20,755 nt of DNA from a virus. The notes under the pieces were generated by a model that was not told the origin of the DNA, ran no database searches, and saw nothing but the letters and a program-made list of their open reading frames with translations. Where the stretch lies: positions 1-20,755 of IMG/VR virus record IMGVR_UViG_3300050134_000024, one strand, 5' to 3'. Of this stretch, positions 13,856-20,210 are shown in pieces (within the stretch, counting starts at the first letter, position 1; each line of letters begins with the position of its first letter). Made by a program: the position numbers and the translations under genes.

Positions 13856-14629
13856 ATGACCGACGAAGCAGAAACCGAACCGACCTGGTTCACCGACTCC
13901 AAAGGCAACCGCTGTAACGATAAATATTTCGGCTCCGCCGAAGCTGCGCAGGAAGCATTGATCTCGCTTAAAGATTGCGAGAACTGTGAAAACTGCTCGC
14001 GCTGCTCGGACTGCTCGGACTGCTCGCGCTGCTCGGGCTGCTCGGGCTGCTCGCGCTGCTCGGACTGCTCGGACTGCTCGGACTGCTCGCGCTGCTCGGA
14101 CTGCTCGGACTGCTCGCGCTGCTCTGGCTGCTCGGACTGCTCGCGCTGCTTGCGCTGCTCGGACTGCTCGCGCTGCTCGCGCTGCTTGCGCTGCTCGGAC
14201 TGCTCGCGCTGCTCTGGCTGCTCGGACTGCTCGCGCTGCTCGGGCTGCTCGCGCTGCTCGCATATCGCAAATCTATGGGATAAAAAAGGCCTCGTCGCTC
14301 AGCCAGTCGCTGGCGAGATCGGAGCGCCACCAGTTCCGCGCGTGGAAAATATCCACCAGAAAATTTTCGAGGCGGTCTCAATGCCGGGAGCGCTCGACAT
14401 GGGAACTTGGCACAAATGCGAGAAAACCCACTGCCGCGCCGGATGGATCGTCACGCTCGCAGGTGAGGCCGGTCGCAGGCTGGAGCGATTCCACAACACC
14501 GAACTGGCCGCAATGCTGATCTATTACGAGAGCGGCTACCACATCAATCCGGCACGCTTCTACGACAATAACGACCGCGCTCTGGCCGACATGAAGCGGC
14601 TGGCCGAAGAGTCGGCTGTCGCGCAGTAA
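13856..14629 (+). CDS. Cys-triplet repeat protein with conserved C-terminal domain
   Basis: A 257-residue protein with ATG at 13856 after TGGAG. Residues 1-40 form a polar head (WFTDSKGNRCNDKYFGSAEA). From Cys41 to Cys134 a cysteine occurs at every third position, 32 in a row, mostly as C-S-R, C-S-D or C-S-G. The C-terminal 120 residues form a separate domain with PVPRVENIHQKIFEAVS, then GTWHKCEKTHCRAGWIVTLA, then a Tyr-rich end. I have the impression that similar C-terminal domains occur in phage and bacterial proteins with DC.NC-type Cys repeats, but no function is known to me. The DNA is a 9-bp tandem array with alternating units, so length variation is likely. It is the first plus-strand gene. 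Confidence 0.78.
   Translation: MTDEAETEPTWFTDSKGNRCNDKYFGSAEAAQEALISLKDCENCENCSRCSDCSDCSRCSGCSGCSRCSDCSDCSDCSRCSDCSDCSRCSGCSDCSRCLRCSDCSRCSRCLRCSDCSRCSGCSDCSRCSGCSRCSHIANLWDKKGLVAQPVAGEIGAPPVPRVENIHQKIFEAVSMPGALDMGTWHKCEKTHCRAGWIVTLAGEAGRRLERFHNTELAAMLIYYESGYHINPARFYDNNDRALADMKRLAEESAVAQ
13976..14263 (+). repeat. 9-bp tandem repeat array encoding Cys-Ser-X
   Basis: About 30 units of TGCTCGxxC (GGAC, GCGC and GGGC variants, rarely CTGGC or TTGCG) follow two TGCGAGAAC-like starter units. Larger blocks recur, such as a run near 14107-14160 that reappears near 14187-14240, indicating segmental duplication by slippage or unequal exchange. Other frames and the opposite strand stay open through the array only because the unit has no stop. 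Confidence 0.9.
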
Positions 14630-14658
14630 TCATCAATCTTATACGGAGATTTTCAGCA

Positions 14659-14973
14659 ATGGCAAAGTCCTCAATCGCCCCGTTAACCGGCGCTGCCGTG
14701 CCCAAAACCCGCAAAGCCCGCGCAACCTCCCCGCGCCACTATCTAGTGATCCTCCACGGCAGCGACGGCCCGATGCTGGTGCTGGCCAAGACGCAGGCCG
14801 CAGCTCTGGATGCCGTGTGCAAGATTGGCGCGGCGAGCGATTCCGACCTGATCGCGGCTGGAAAGAGCGGCTGGGTGATCGTGGATACGCTGACCGATCC
14901 GAGGCAGTTGCGGGTGGATGATAAGGCGGCAAATGGGGCACAGACGGATGCGGCTGGGGCTGCGGCGCTGTGA
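14659..14973 (+). CDS. Hypothetical phage protein upstream of exonuclease
   Basis: A 104-residue protein, ATG at 14659 with GGAG ten bases upstream. A basic head (VPKTRKARATSPRHY) leads into a strand-helix-strand core (YLVILHGSDGPMLVLAKTQA, then GWVIVDTLTDPRQL). The C-terminus is Ala-rich and polar. This resembles small phage early proteins, but no domain was recognised. Its TGA overlaps the next GTG as GTGA, so it is coupled to the exonuclease gene. Confidence 0.68.
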   Translation: MAKSSIAPLTGAAVPKTRKARATSPRHYLVILHGSDGPMLVLAKTQAAALDAVCKIGAASDSDLIAAGKSGWVIVDTLTDPRQLRVDDKAANGAQTDAAGAAAL

Positions 14974-15833
14974 ATTCGGCCCCGCCAGCCATCCGGATAG
15001 AGTCGCGAGTGCCGCGCGCCGACTACGATGCTATCCATGGCGTGAGCATTACGCGTTTGAAAGAACTGCGGCGCTCGCCTCAGCACTATCAATACTCACT
15101 GACGCACCCGAAGACCTCCAACCCTCTGCGCCTTGGCATCGCTGCCCACATCGCCGTGCTGGAGCCGGATCGCTTCGCCGCCGAGTTTTCAGTGTGGGAG
15201 CGCACCACGGATGCTGGCGCGATGGCACCTCGCCGTGGGCAACATTGGGACGCCTTTTGCGAATCGCATCGCGGCCGCAAGATTCTGACGCCGGACGAAT
15301 GGTTCCTGTGCGAGCAGATCGCGGCCGCGGTGCATCGGGATGAACTGGCGATGAAGTATCTGGGCAGCGGCGACCCGGAGGTGACGTTACTGTGGCAGAC
15401 AGCCGAGCGCCAGTGCAAGGGCCGCGCCGATTGGATGACGACGCTCGAGGGCAAGCCGTACATCGTCGGGCTCAAGACGGCGCGCGATTGCCGCCCGTGG
15501 ATATTCGGTTCGCAGTGCGCGAAGCTGGCCTATCACCTACAGTTCGCTTTTTACGCCGATGGCTACGAGGCGATTACCGGGATACGGCCGGCGCTCGTTG
15601 AGATCGTGGTCGAGTCGTCCGCGCCCCACGCCGTCGCCGTGTACAAAATACCTGACGACGTGTTGGACCAGGGGCGCGAGGAATATGCTCACCTGTTGGA
15701 AGTGCTCGCGGAATGCGAACGCGACGATTCGTGGCCAGGGCCAGTCCCGCGCGAGGAATATTTGTCGTTGCCGACCTGGGCCTACGGCAGCGCTGACGAT
15801 GATGTGGAAGCACTCGGACTCGTAGGAGAATGA
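14970..15833 (+). CDS. RecE-like PDDEXK exonuclease family protein with altered active site
   Basis: A 287-residue protein starting at GTG 14970, overlapping the previous stop as GTGA. The motif order fits the RecE-type C-terminal nuclease family (PDDEXK, DUF3799): SITRLKELRRSPQHYQ at 26-41, LRLGIAAHIAVLEP with His60, CKGRADWM with Asp154, YIVGLKTARD at 164-173, and YHLQFAFYADGY with Gln191. Families normally carry IVDLKTT, with the Asp as a metal ligand; here it is Gly167 (codon GGG), while Lys169 stays. If family rules hold, cleavage may be weak or lost. The enzyme normally chews a 5' strand to start single-strand annealing recombination. An OB-like protein follows. Confidence 0.82.
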   Translation: MNSAPPAIRIESRVPRADYDAIHGVSITRLKELRRSPQHYQYSLTHPKTSNPLRLGIAAHIAVLEPDRFAAEFSVWERTTDAGAMAPRRGQHWDAFCESHRGRKILTPDEWFLCEQIAAAVHRDELAMKYLGSGDPEVTLLWQTAERQCKGRADWMTTLEGKPYIVGLKTARDCRPWIFGSQCAKLAYHLQFAFYADGYEAITGIRPALVEIVVESSAPHAVAVYKIPDDVLDQGREEYAHLLEVLAECERDDSWPGPVPREEYLSLPTWAYGSADDDVEALGLVGE

Positions 15834-15834
15834 C

Positions 15835-16275
15835 ATGAACGACGAACCGCGAAAACTCAAAAAGCCGAGCGTATACGACGAACTCTATCCCGGCCGCTTC
15901 ATCAAGGCCACCGAACTGCTCGGCAAAAAGGTCACGCTCATCATCAGCGATGTGGATATCGAGGAATTGCAGGGCGATGACGGCGCTAAAAAAATCAAGG
16001 CGATAATCTCGTTCAGGAACACCGAAAAAAAGCTGGTTGCCTGCAAGACCAATGGCCTTTGCATCCGGGAAATGTTCGGCAAAGAAATTGTTAACTGGAT
16101 CGGCAAGCGCATCACGCTGTTCGAGGATACCTGGAACGGCGAGCCTTGTACGCGTATCTGGGGCTCGCCGGACATTGCGGAGGAATTCGAGGTAACGGTC
16201 TCGCTGCCGCGGCGCCGACCGTTCAAAAAGACCATGCACAAAACCGTGGCGAGCACTCAGCAGGCCGCAGCATGA
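15835..16275 (+). CDS. OB-like phage protein next to exonuclease
   Basis: A 146-residue protein with TAGGAG six bases before ATG 15835, one of the best ribosome sites here. Its pattern is one I associate with a phage family found beside RecE-like nucleases: YPGRFIKATELLGKKVTLII, then a KKIKAIISF strand, KKLVACKTNGLCIREMFG, WIGKRITLFED and GEPCTRIWGSPDI. The chain of strands resembles an OB-fold, which would suit single-strand DNA binding or annealing; this is inference from pattern and place. The Lys-rich C-terminus (RRRPFKKTMHKTV) would fit DNA contact. Its stop overlaps the next ATG as ATGA. Confidence 0.7.
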   Translation: MNDEPRKLKKPSVYDELYPGRFIKATELLGKKVTLIISDVDIEELQGDDGAKKIKAIISFRNTEKKLVACKTNGLCIREMFGKEIVNWIGKRITLFEDTWNGEPCTRIWGSPDIAEEFEVTVSLPRRRPFKKTMHKTVASTQQAAA

Positions 16276-16688
16276 GCGCCGTGACTGCGCCAAACGAGCA
16301 GTTGTTGGCTGACATCGCGCGTAGCGCAATGCTGGCGATTGCCGAACCTCGGGACGACGCCGACGTGCTGCGCGCCTTCGTTCGAGCCTGTCGCCGCGCC
16401 GAGCATGAGGGCTATATGCGCGGCAATGCGGATGCGATGCGGATCATCCTGGGAGACGTACCCAGAGCGAATGATCTGGAGCCGCCATTCACCGCCGCCG
16501 AGATCGCGCAGGCTGGTGATGAGTCGAACCGAGAGAATGGCCGCCTGATCGCCGCCGCGCCGGATCTGCTGGTGGCGCTGCGCACCGTGCTCGCACAGAT
16601 ACAATCCAGACCGGAAGCGGCGATTGCGTTCCCGGACGATGACCTACTTCCCATCCACACCGCCATTGCCAAAGCCGAGGGAAAATGA
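16272..16688 (+). CDS. Phage protein with NGRLIAAAPDLL motif
   Basis: A longer frame opens upstream at 16146, but the ATG at 16272 overlaps the previous stop as ATGA and gives 138 residues. The C-terminal half shows the very common phage motif NGRLIAAAPDLLVALRTVL followed later by AIAKAEGK. The N-terminal half is helical (NEQLLADIARSAMLAIAEP). Proteins with this motif are widespread in tailed phages, usually among early genes, and have no known function. It is coupled on both sides. Confidence 0.7.
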   Translation: MSAVTAPNEQLLADIARSAMLAIAEPRDDADVLRAFVRACRRAEHEGYMRGNADAMRIILGDVPRANDLEPPFTAAEIAQAGDESNRENGRLIAAAPDLLVALRTVLAQIQSRPEAAIAFPDDDLLPIHTAIAKAEGK

Positions 16689-16948
16689 AAATCGCCCAAT
16701 ACAAATCCGTCGAGCACGGCTATCTGAGTATTTGCGATGCTGAGACATTCGACCGCGTACCCGAATACATCCGAGTCAGCGAGCATGTCGAGGTCGAGTT
16801 TCCAGCGTTACCGCCCGAGGATCTGGTAGCACAGGAAGTGGAAGCGCTCGACAAGGTGCGCGCCAACGTGGTCGAGGAATTCTGCGACAAGCTAGCGATC
16901 ATCGATCGCCGCAAGTCCGAACTGCTCGCGCTCACGGTGCAGGCATGA
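16685..16948 (+). CDS. Small phage early protein with C-terminal coiled coil
   Basis: An 87-residue protein, ATG 16685, overlapping the previous stop as ATGA. It has a short N-terminal strand region, then YIRVSEHVEVEFPALPPED, a pattern I know from phage early proteins. A heptad-like helix follows (AQEVEALDKVRANVVEEFCD, then KLAIIDRRKSELLALT). The function is unknown. The helix suggests oligomerisation or a partner. The stop overlaps the start of the HAF-repeat gene. Confidence 0.68.
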   Translation: MKIAQYKSVEHGYLSICDAETFDRVPEYIRVSEHVEVEFPALPPEDLVAQEVEALDKVRANVVEEFCDKLAIIDRRKSELLALTVQA

Positions 16949-18159
16949 GCCCCCGCACCCTCCTTCTCGCCCTCTTCTCCAGCATCGCGCACGCCCAGCA
17001 ATACACGATGACCGAGTTGCTGTCGCCAGAATCAGGCTCAACTGGTACGGCCGTCTACGGCCTCAATAATACTGGGCAAGTGGTAGGGCAGGCTTATTTC
17101 GGCGACAACAGCTCAGCTATCCTGTGGAGCGCCGGCATCGGCACCGCACTTCAAGAAGTCAATTTGAACAGCGTTCCGATGGCCGTGAATGCTGGGGGTG
17201 TTGCAGCAGGTTTTGGTTTCGGCAGCAGCGATGCGCAAGCGCTGACTTGGGCGCAGGGCGTTGCCACCACTTTGAATAATCCTAATACCGGATTTGACAG
17301 CGACGCCGAAGCCCTCGCTATCAACGATTCCGGACAAGCGGTCGGCTACGTCAATAATTCGGCGACGCAGAGCAATTACGCCGTGACTTGGATAGCGGGT
17401 GGCGCTATGCCGCTAGCTTCCAATGGAGCGGATGTTAGCGAAGCCGAAGGAATCAACAACACCGGGCTCATCGTAGGGTACGGTCTTTCAAACAGCACTG
17501 GCTTGGAGACTGCGATCGTTTGGGGCAATGGCGCCGCCGTTAATTTAAACTCCCTCGGAGGCACCCAAACCGAAGCGCTGGCGGTCAATGATGCTGGGGA
17601 GATTGTGGGTTGGTCTGATCTATCTCCAGGCGACACCACTACGCATGCCGTGAGTTGGACCTCGGGCCTCTTAACAGATCTCGGCACCCTAGGCGGCAGC
17701 GTGAGTGAGGCGCTGAGCATTAACGCATCAGGGCAGATCGTCGGTTACTCAAACGTTGGGGGAGATCCGGTCGACGCCTTGGGTAACGTTATTACTCACG
17801 CCGTGATCTGGAACGCTGGAGTTTTGGTGGATCTCAATACTGAGATTGATCCGGCCGTTGCGCTCTACGTTACGCTGACGAGCGCGAGCGGCATCAACGA
17901 CAGCGGACAGATAGCAGTGAACGGCATCGATACTCGCGAGCAGTATCCGACTGCTTATCTCATGACTCCCGTCGTGGCGCAGCTTTCCACGCCGGCAGTC
18001 GCGCCGACACCCACGCCCGCAGCCACGGCTGTTACCGCTGCCGTTGCTGCGGCTCCAGCTAAGTCTGGAGGCGGGGGCGCGTTGGACTGGCTATCGCTCG
18101 CTATACTTCTCGCCGTAGCCGCGCGCAAATTTCTACTTTTGGAGGGTTACATCGAATGA
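16945..18159 (+). CDS. Secreted HAF-repeat protein with GlyGly-CTERM-like anchor
   Basis: A 404-residue protein starting at ATG 16945 with ATGA overlaps at both ends. Residues 1-17 are a signal peptide (MSPRTLLLALFSSIAHA, cut before QQ). Residues 35-335 contain seven HAF-type repeats, with units of the form INDSGQAVGY...AVTWIAGG and a LGTLGGSVSEALSINASGQI copy. These form a beta-propeller-like surface module. A Thr/Pro/Ala linker follows. The last 31 residues are SGGGGALDWLSLAILLAVAA then RKFLLLEGYIE, a Gly-rich motif plus one span plus Arg-Lys, as in rhombosortase substrates. The terminal basic cluster is weaker than usual. A surface protein in a phage early operon suggests altered host surface or superinfection exclusion; this is inference. 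Confidence 0.8.
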   Translation: MSPRTLLLALFSSIAHAQQYTMTELLSPESGSTGTAVYGLNNTGQVVGQAYFGDNSSAILWSAGIGTALQEVNLNSVPMAVNAGGVAAGFGFGSSDAQALTWAQGVATTLNNPNTGFDSDAEALAINDSGQAVGYVNNSATQSNYAVTWIAGGAMPLASNGADVSEAEGINNTGLIVGYGLSNSTGLETAIVWGNGAAVNLNSLGGTQTEALAVNDAGEIVGWSDLSPGDTTTHAVSWTSGLLTDLGTLGGSVSEALSINASGQIVGYSNVGGDPVDALGNVITHAVIWNAGVLVDLNTEIDPAVALYVTLTSASGINDSGQIAVNGIDTREQYPTAYLMTPVVAQLSTPAVAPTPTPAATAVTAAVAAAPAKSGGGGALDWLSLAILLAVAARKFLLLEGYIE

Positions 18160-18383
18160 GCTACCCAATGACCGACCCAGACGTAATGCGAGACGACGCC
18201 ATAAAGGAATATCTCGACAGCATGTCCTTGGACACCGGCCATCAGATCGCTGGCTTCCAGAAGCTGTGCGATACGCTGGAGACCATCGGTGCAATACGCG
18301 AGCTGCGCAGATTGAATGCGAGGCCGTATCCGGTGCTGAGCGTGGCAGGCGAGCGACTGGAGGCGATGCAAAATGCAATCTGA
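18156..18383 (+). CDS. Small hypothetical protein after HAF gene
   Basis: A 75-residue, mostly helical protein. ATG 18156 overlaps the HAF stop as ATGA, with GGAGGG nine bases upstream. It contains LCDTLETIGAIRELRRLNAR and a PYPVLSVAGERLEAMQNAI end. No domain was recognised. Its ribosome site lies inside the HAF gene tail, so the two are co-expressed. Confidence 0.62.
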   Translation: MSYPMTDPDVMRDDAIKEYLDSMSLDTGHQIAGFQKLCDTLETIGAIRELRRLNARPYPVLSVAGERLEAMQNAI

Positions 18384-18780
18384 AGGATTGTTTGAGGCCG
18401 CTGTTGTCACCAGCCACACGCTGGTCTGCCCAGATGATGAGATCCCTCATTATCGCGGCAACTGCTTTTCCATCAAGACTGCCGACGAGCAGCACTTTCG
18501 GGTCGTGAACTTCAATTACGAAAATCTCGAGGAATTGCAGGCTGCGGGACTTAAGTTTCCCATCCAATGCCGCAAGCTCGGGGAAGGAACCGCTATCTTC
18601 CATGATCCTAGAATCGGTGAGCGCTGGTATTCGCGGCGATACTGTGAGGTGTGCTGCCCAGAGAGTCTGCTGCCAATCCCGCAGATTCAAAGCCATGAGC
18701 GCGATGTGATGCGAGGTGTCCGTAAGAAAGGCAACGGATGGATCCAAATCGACTTGCAAGCAAGGGCGGAATTTCCATGA
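18373..18780 (+). CDS. Cys-rich hypothetical protein
   Basis: A 135-residue protein. ATG 18373 overlaps the previous gene by 11 bases and follows GGAGG by about ten. The first half is strand-rich with TLVCPDDEIPHYRGNCFSI, and the second half has a CEVCCPE cluster (RRYCEVCCPESLLPIPQ). The six cysteines could bind zinc or form a redox site. There is no recognised family. Confidence 0.65.
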   Translation: MQSEGLFEAAVVTSHTLVCPDDEIPHYRGNCFSIKTADEQHFRVVNFNYENLEELQAAGLKFPIQCRKLGEGTAIFHDPRIGERWYSRRYCEVCCPESLLPIPQIQSHERDVMRGVRKKGNGWIQIDLQARAEFP

Positions 18781-18941
18781 ATGAACCTGAACGCTACCAT
18801 CCAGAAGTGCCGGACGATCCGTCAAGGACTGCCGACGAATTCACTCTGGAAAGCGACTTCCCGACGCCGGATGATTTTGAGCGGGCGTCGAGATTGAATG
18901 AACGGATCAACGACGAAGCCTTTTGGGAGTCATGGTTATGA
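18777..18941 (+). CDS. Small acidic hypothetical protein
   Basis: The longer frame starts at 18738, but the ATG at 18777 overlaps the previous TGA and gives 54 residues, acidic and Pro-rich at first (PEVPDDPSRTADEF), then helical with a C-terminal AFWESWL. GGCGGA is six bases upstream. No domain was recognised. Confidence 0.58.
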   Translation: MNEPERYHPEVPDDPSRTADEFTLESDFPTPDDFERASRLNERINDEAFWESWL

Positions 18942-19123
18942 TCTTCTACGCGTACATCATCAGTGCGATTGCGCTGTCGCTTGGCTTCGGAATATACGAA
19001 CTGGCGAAATTCATCGGCCGCGCGTTGCGCTTCAACGACACTGAAGTGCTGCCCGATCCGCATCCATCCACACAGCGCGAGCAGTGGCGGGAGTTTGCCG
19101 ATGCGATGAGAAGGAATGATTGA
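18938..19123 (+). CDS. Small membrane protein
   Basis: The frame extends to a TTG at 18923. The ATG at 18938 has GGGAG eight bases upstream and overlaps the previous stop as ATGA, giving 61 residues. Residues 2-26 form one hydrophobic span (MIFYAYIISAIALSLGFGIY). A soluble tail with TQREQWREFADAMRRND follows. Orientation is unknown; the short N-terminus and basic flank after the span suggest N-out. The role is not known. Confidence 0.62.
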   Translation: MIFYAYIISAIALSLGFGIYELAKFIGRALRFNDTEVLPDPHPSTQREQWREFADAMRRND

Positions 19124-19386
19124 GTCACAGCGGGCACGAGAATGTAGCCATGAATACACCACAGGGGAAACCACCAGCTTTGAACCCCGCGACGAGCCTG
19201 CAGGCAAGGCGCGACGGTCTGAGTGGCCTAACTTCCCCGCGCAGCGCGGTCCCTGTGGAGGGGCAAACATTGCCGGTATCCAATCCGGCCAGATCCCCTC
19301 CACAGGGCTGCGAGCATTGGTTTGATCGCAACGGCTACTGCGTCAAATGTGGCGCAGATGGCGGACCAGAGACTTACGGCCCATGA
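19120..19386 (+). CDS. Small protein with C-terminal zinc-binding-like motif
   Basis: A TTG at 19120 overlaps the previous stop and has AAGGA four to five bases upstream, giving 88 residues; an ATG at 19150 is an alternative start. The N-terminal two thirds are low-complexity and carry a long nested inverted repeat (19251-19307). The C-terminus has CEHWFDRNGYCVKCGAD, where Cys/His and CxxC could bind zinc, a pattern that recurs in small phage proteins. An overlapping frame from 19116 lacks such a motif and is rejected. Confidence 0.58.
   Translation: MSHSGHENVAMNTPQGKPPALNPATSLQARRDGLSGLTSPRSAVPVEGQTLPVSNPARSPPQGCEHWFDRNGYCVKCGADGGPETYGP
19251..19307. repeat. Nested inverted repeat inside a gene
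   Basis: CCCTGTGGAGGGG (19251-19263) and CCCCTCCACAGGG (19295-19307) are a perfect 13-bp inverted repeat. Inside it, GCCGG (19272-19276) and CCGGC (19285-19289) form a second stem around TATCCAAT. It is in frame with the host gene, like a REP-type insert or a strong mRNA stem. Confidence 0.65.
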
Positions 19387-19652
19387 CCGACGACTTCAAA
19401 GATGCTCCAGTATCTATTGGCGAGCGGCGCGCTTTGACTGGCGACGACTGCCATCGGTGGACGCCTCGCGAGTTACTGTTGAACATGCTGCGCGGGATCG
19501 ATGACGGTACTCTTGTGCCTGAGGGGATAGTCGTCTGCTACTTCTGTCATGAAGGCGAAGAAGTCAGGACAGGCATGCGGCGTTCCAAAACTACCGTAAT
19601 GGAAGCCGTTGCGATGATCGAGATTGCAAAAACCGATTTGCTACGCTTATGA
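19383..19652 (+). CDS. Small phage protein with CxxC, TPRE family-like
   Basis: ATG 19383 overlaps the previous stop as ATGA and gives 89 residues. The middle WTPRELLLNMLRGIDDGTLV, followed by VCYFCHEGEEVRTGM, resembles small phage proteins with a TPRE helix and a DG-rich second half. The final helix is AVAMIEIAKTDLLR. The YFCHEGEE site has one Cys pair only (VVCYFC). The function is unknown. Confidence 0.64.
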   Translation: MTDDFKDAPVSIGERRALTGDDCHRWTPRELLLNMLRGIDDGTLVPEGIVVCYFCHEGEEVRTGMRRSKTTVMEAVAMIEIAKTDLLRL

Positions 19653-19670
19653 CAATTATCGGAGCACTGT

Positions 19671-19898
19671 ATGAACGAAGACATTCCGCGCAAACACCCA
19701 TTCGAGGTGCCATGCAGTTCCTGCGGCGCTCCTATCGTGTGGTTTCGCACGAAGGCAGGTAAGAAGATGCCGGTGGACGCTGGCACAACAAAGCCGACTG
19801 ACGCGGAACACCAGTTGGACCTGAAGCGGCATGTTTCACACTTTGCGACTTGCCCGAATGCAGACCAGCGCCGACCGATGTACCTGACTGCGTTTTGA
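19671..19898 (+). CDS. Small phage zinc-finger-like protein
   Basis: A 75-residue protein, ATG 19671 with GGAG six bases upstream. It matches a common phage small-protein pattern: VPCSSCGAPIVWFRTKAGKK, then MPVDAGTT, and RHVSHFATCPNAD. The CxxC with the later HxxHFxxC is likely a zinc site. Such proteins are widespread in tailed phages of proteobacteria without a known role. Confidence 0.7.
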   Translation: MNEDIPRKHPFEVPCSSCGAPIVWFRTKAGKKMPVDAGTTKPTDAEHQLDLKRHVSHFATCPNADQRRPMYLTAF

Positions 19899-19918
19899 CC
19901 TGACAGGGAGATTTAGAC

Positions 19919-20134
19919 ATGGGAATGTTTACCAGAAGCGGACGCGACGCACTGCTAGCGACGATCATGGGAATGCTCGTCGGCAATGGATGGAAGGCTG
20001 ACGATATAGGCGGCATGGCGGATCGAATCGCTCGTCGAGAACAGCGGCGATTCTTCACTGGCGCAAAGATTCCGCGTAGCTGGCATTGTCAGGCCAGTCA
20101 CAAGCGACAGCGCCGACACACTGCTAACCTCTGA
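19919..20134 (+). CDS. Small basic hypothetical protein
   Basis: A 71-residue protein, ATG 19919 after AGGGAG with eight bases between. Two short helices (RDALLATIMGMLVGNGW, then DDIGGMADRIARREQRRF) precede a Lys/Arg-rich tail with one Cys and His pair (WHCQASHKR). No family was recognised. It is the last gene before the promoter at 20157. Confidence 0.58.
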   Translation: MGMFTRSGRDALLATIMGMLVGNGWKADDIGGMADRIARREQRRFFTGAKIPRSWHCQASHKRQRRHTANL

Positions 20135-20156
20135 CCTAAGAAGAATACGAAAGTTG

Positions 20157-20185
20157 TTGACAGTCGCAAGCGCTTGTGATTAGAT
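20157..20185 (+). promoter_or_regulatory. Promoter with palindromic spacer
   Basis: A perfect TTGACA (20157-20162) and TTAGAT (20180-20185) are 17 bases apart, with the ten-base palindrome CAAGCGCTTG (20167-20176) in the spacer. This is a good place for a repressor. The next ATG is 25 bases past the -10 box. Confidence 0.6.
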
Positions 20186-20210
20186 CGTGGCACATCAACC
20201 GGAGACCATA

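Noticed and set aside
13757-14263. Minus-strand Ala/Arg/Val-rich frame across the repeat array
   Set aside because: It is open only because the 9-bp unit has no stop on either strand, and it has no conserved domain.
13976-14263. Possible CRISPR array
   Set aside because: Units are 9 bp, contiguous, without unique spacers, and in frame with a protein.
13986-14519. Plus-strand Ala/Arg/Thr-rich frame across the same array
   Set aside because: A second frame of the same repeats; the Cys frame has a recognised-looking C-terminal domain and a ribosome site.
19116-19325. Alternative plus-strand frame starting at ATG 19116
   Set aside because: The overlapping frame from 19120 ends with a CxxC/His motif typical of small phage proteins, while this frame has none.
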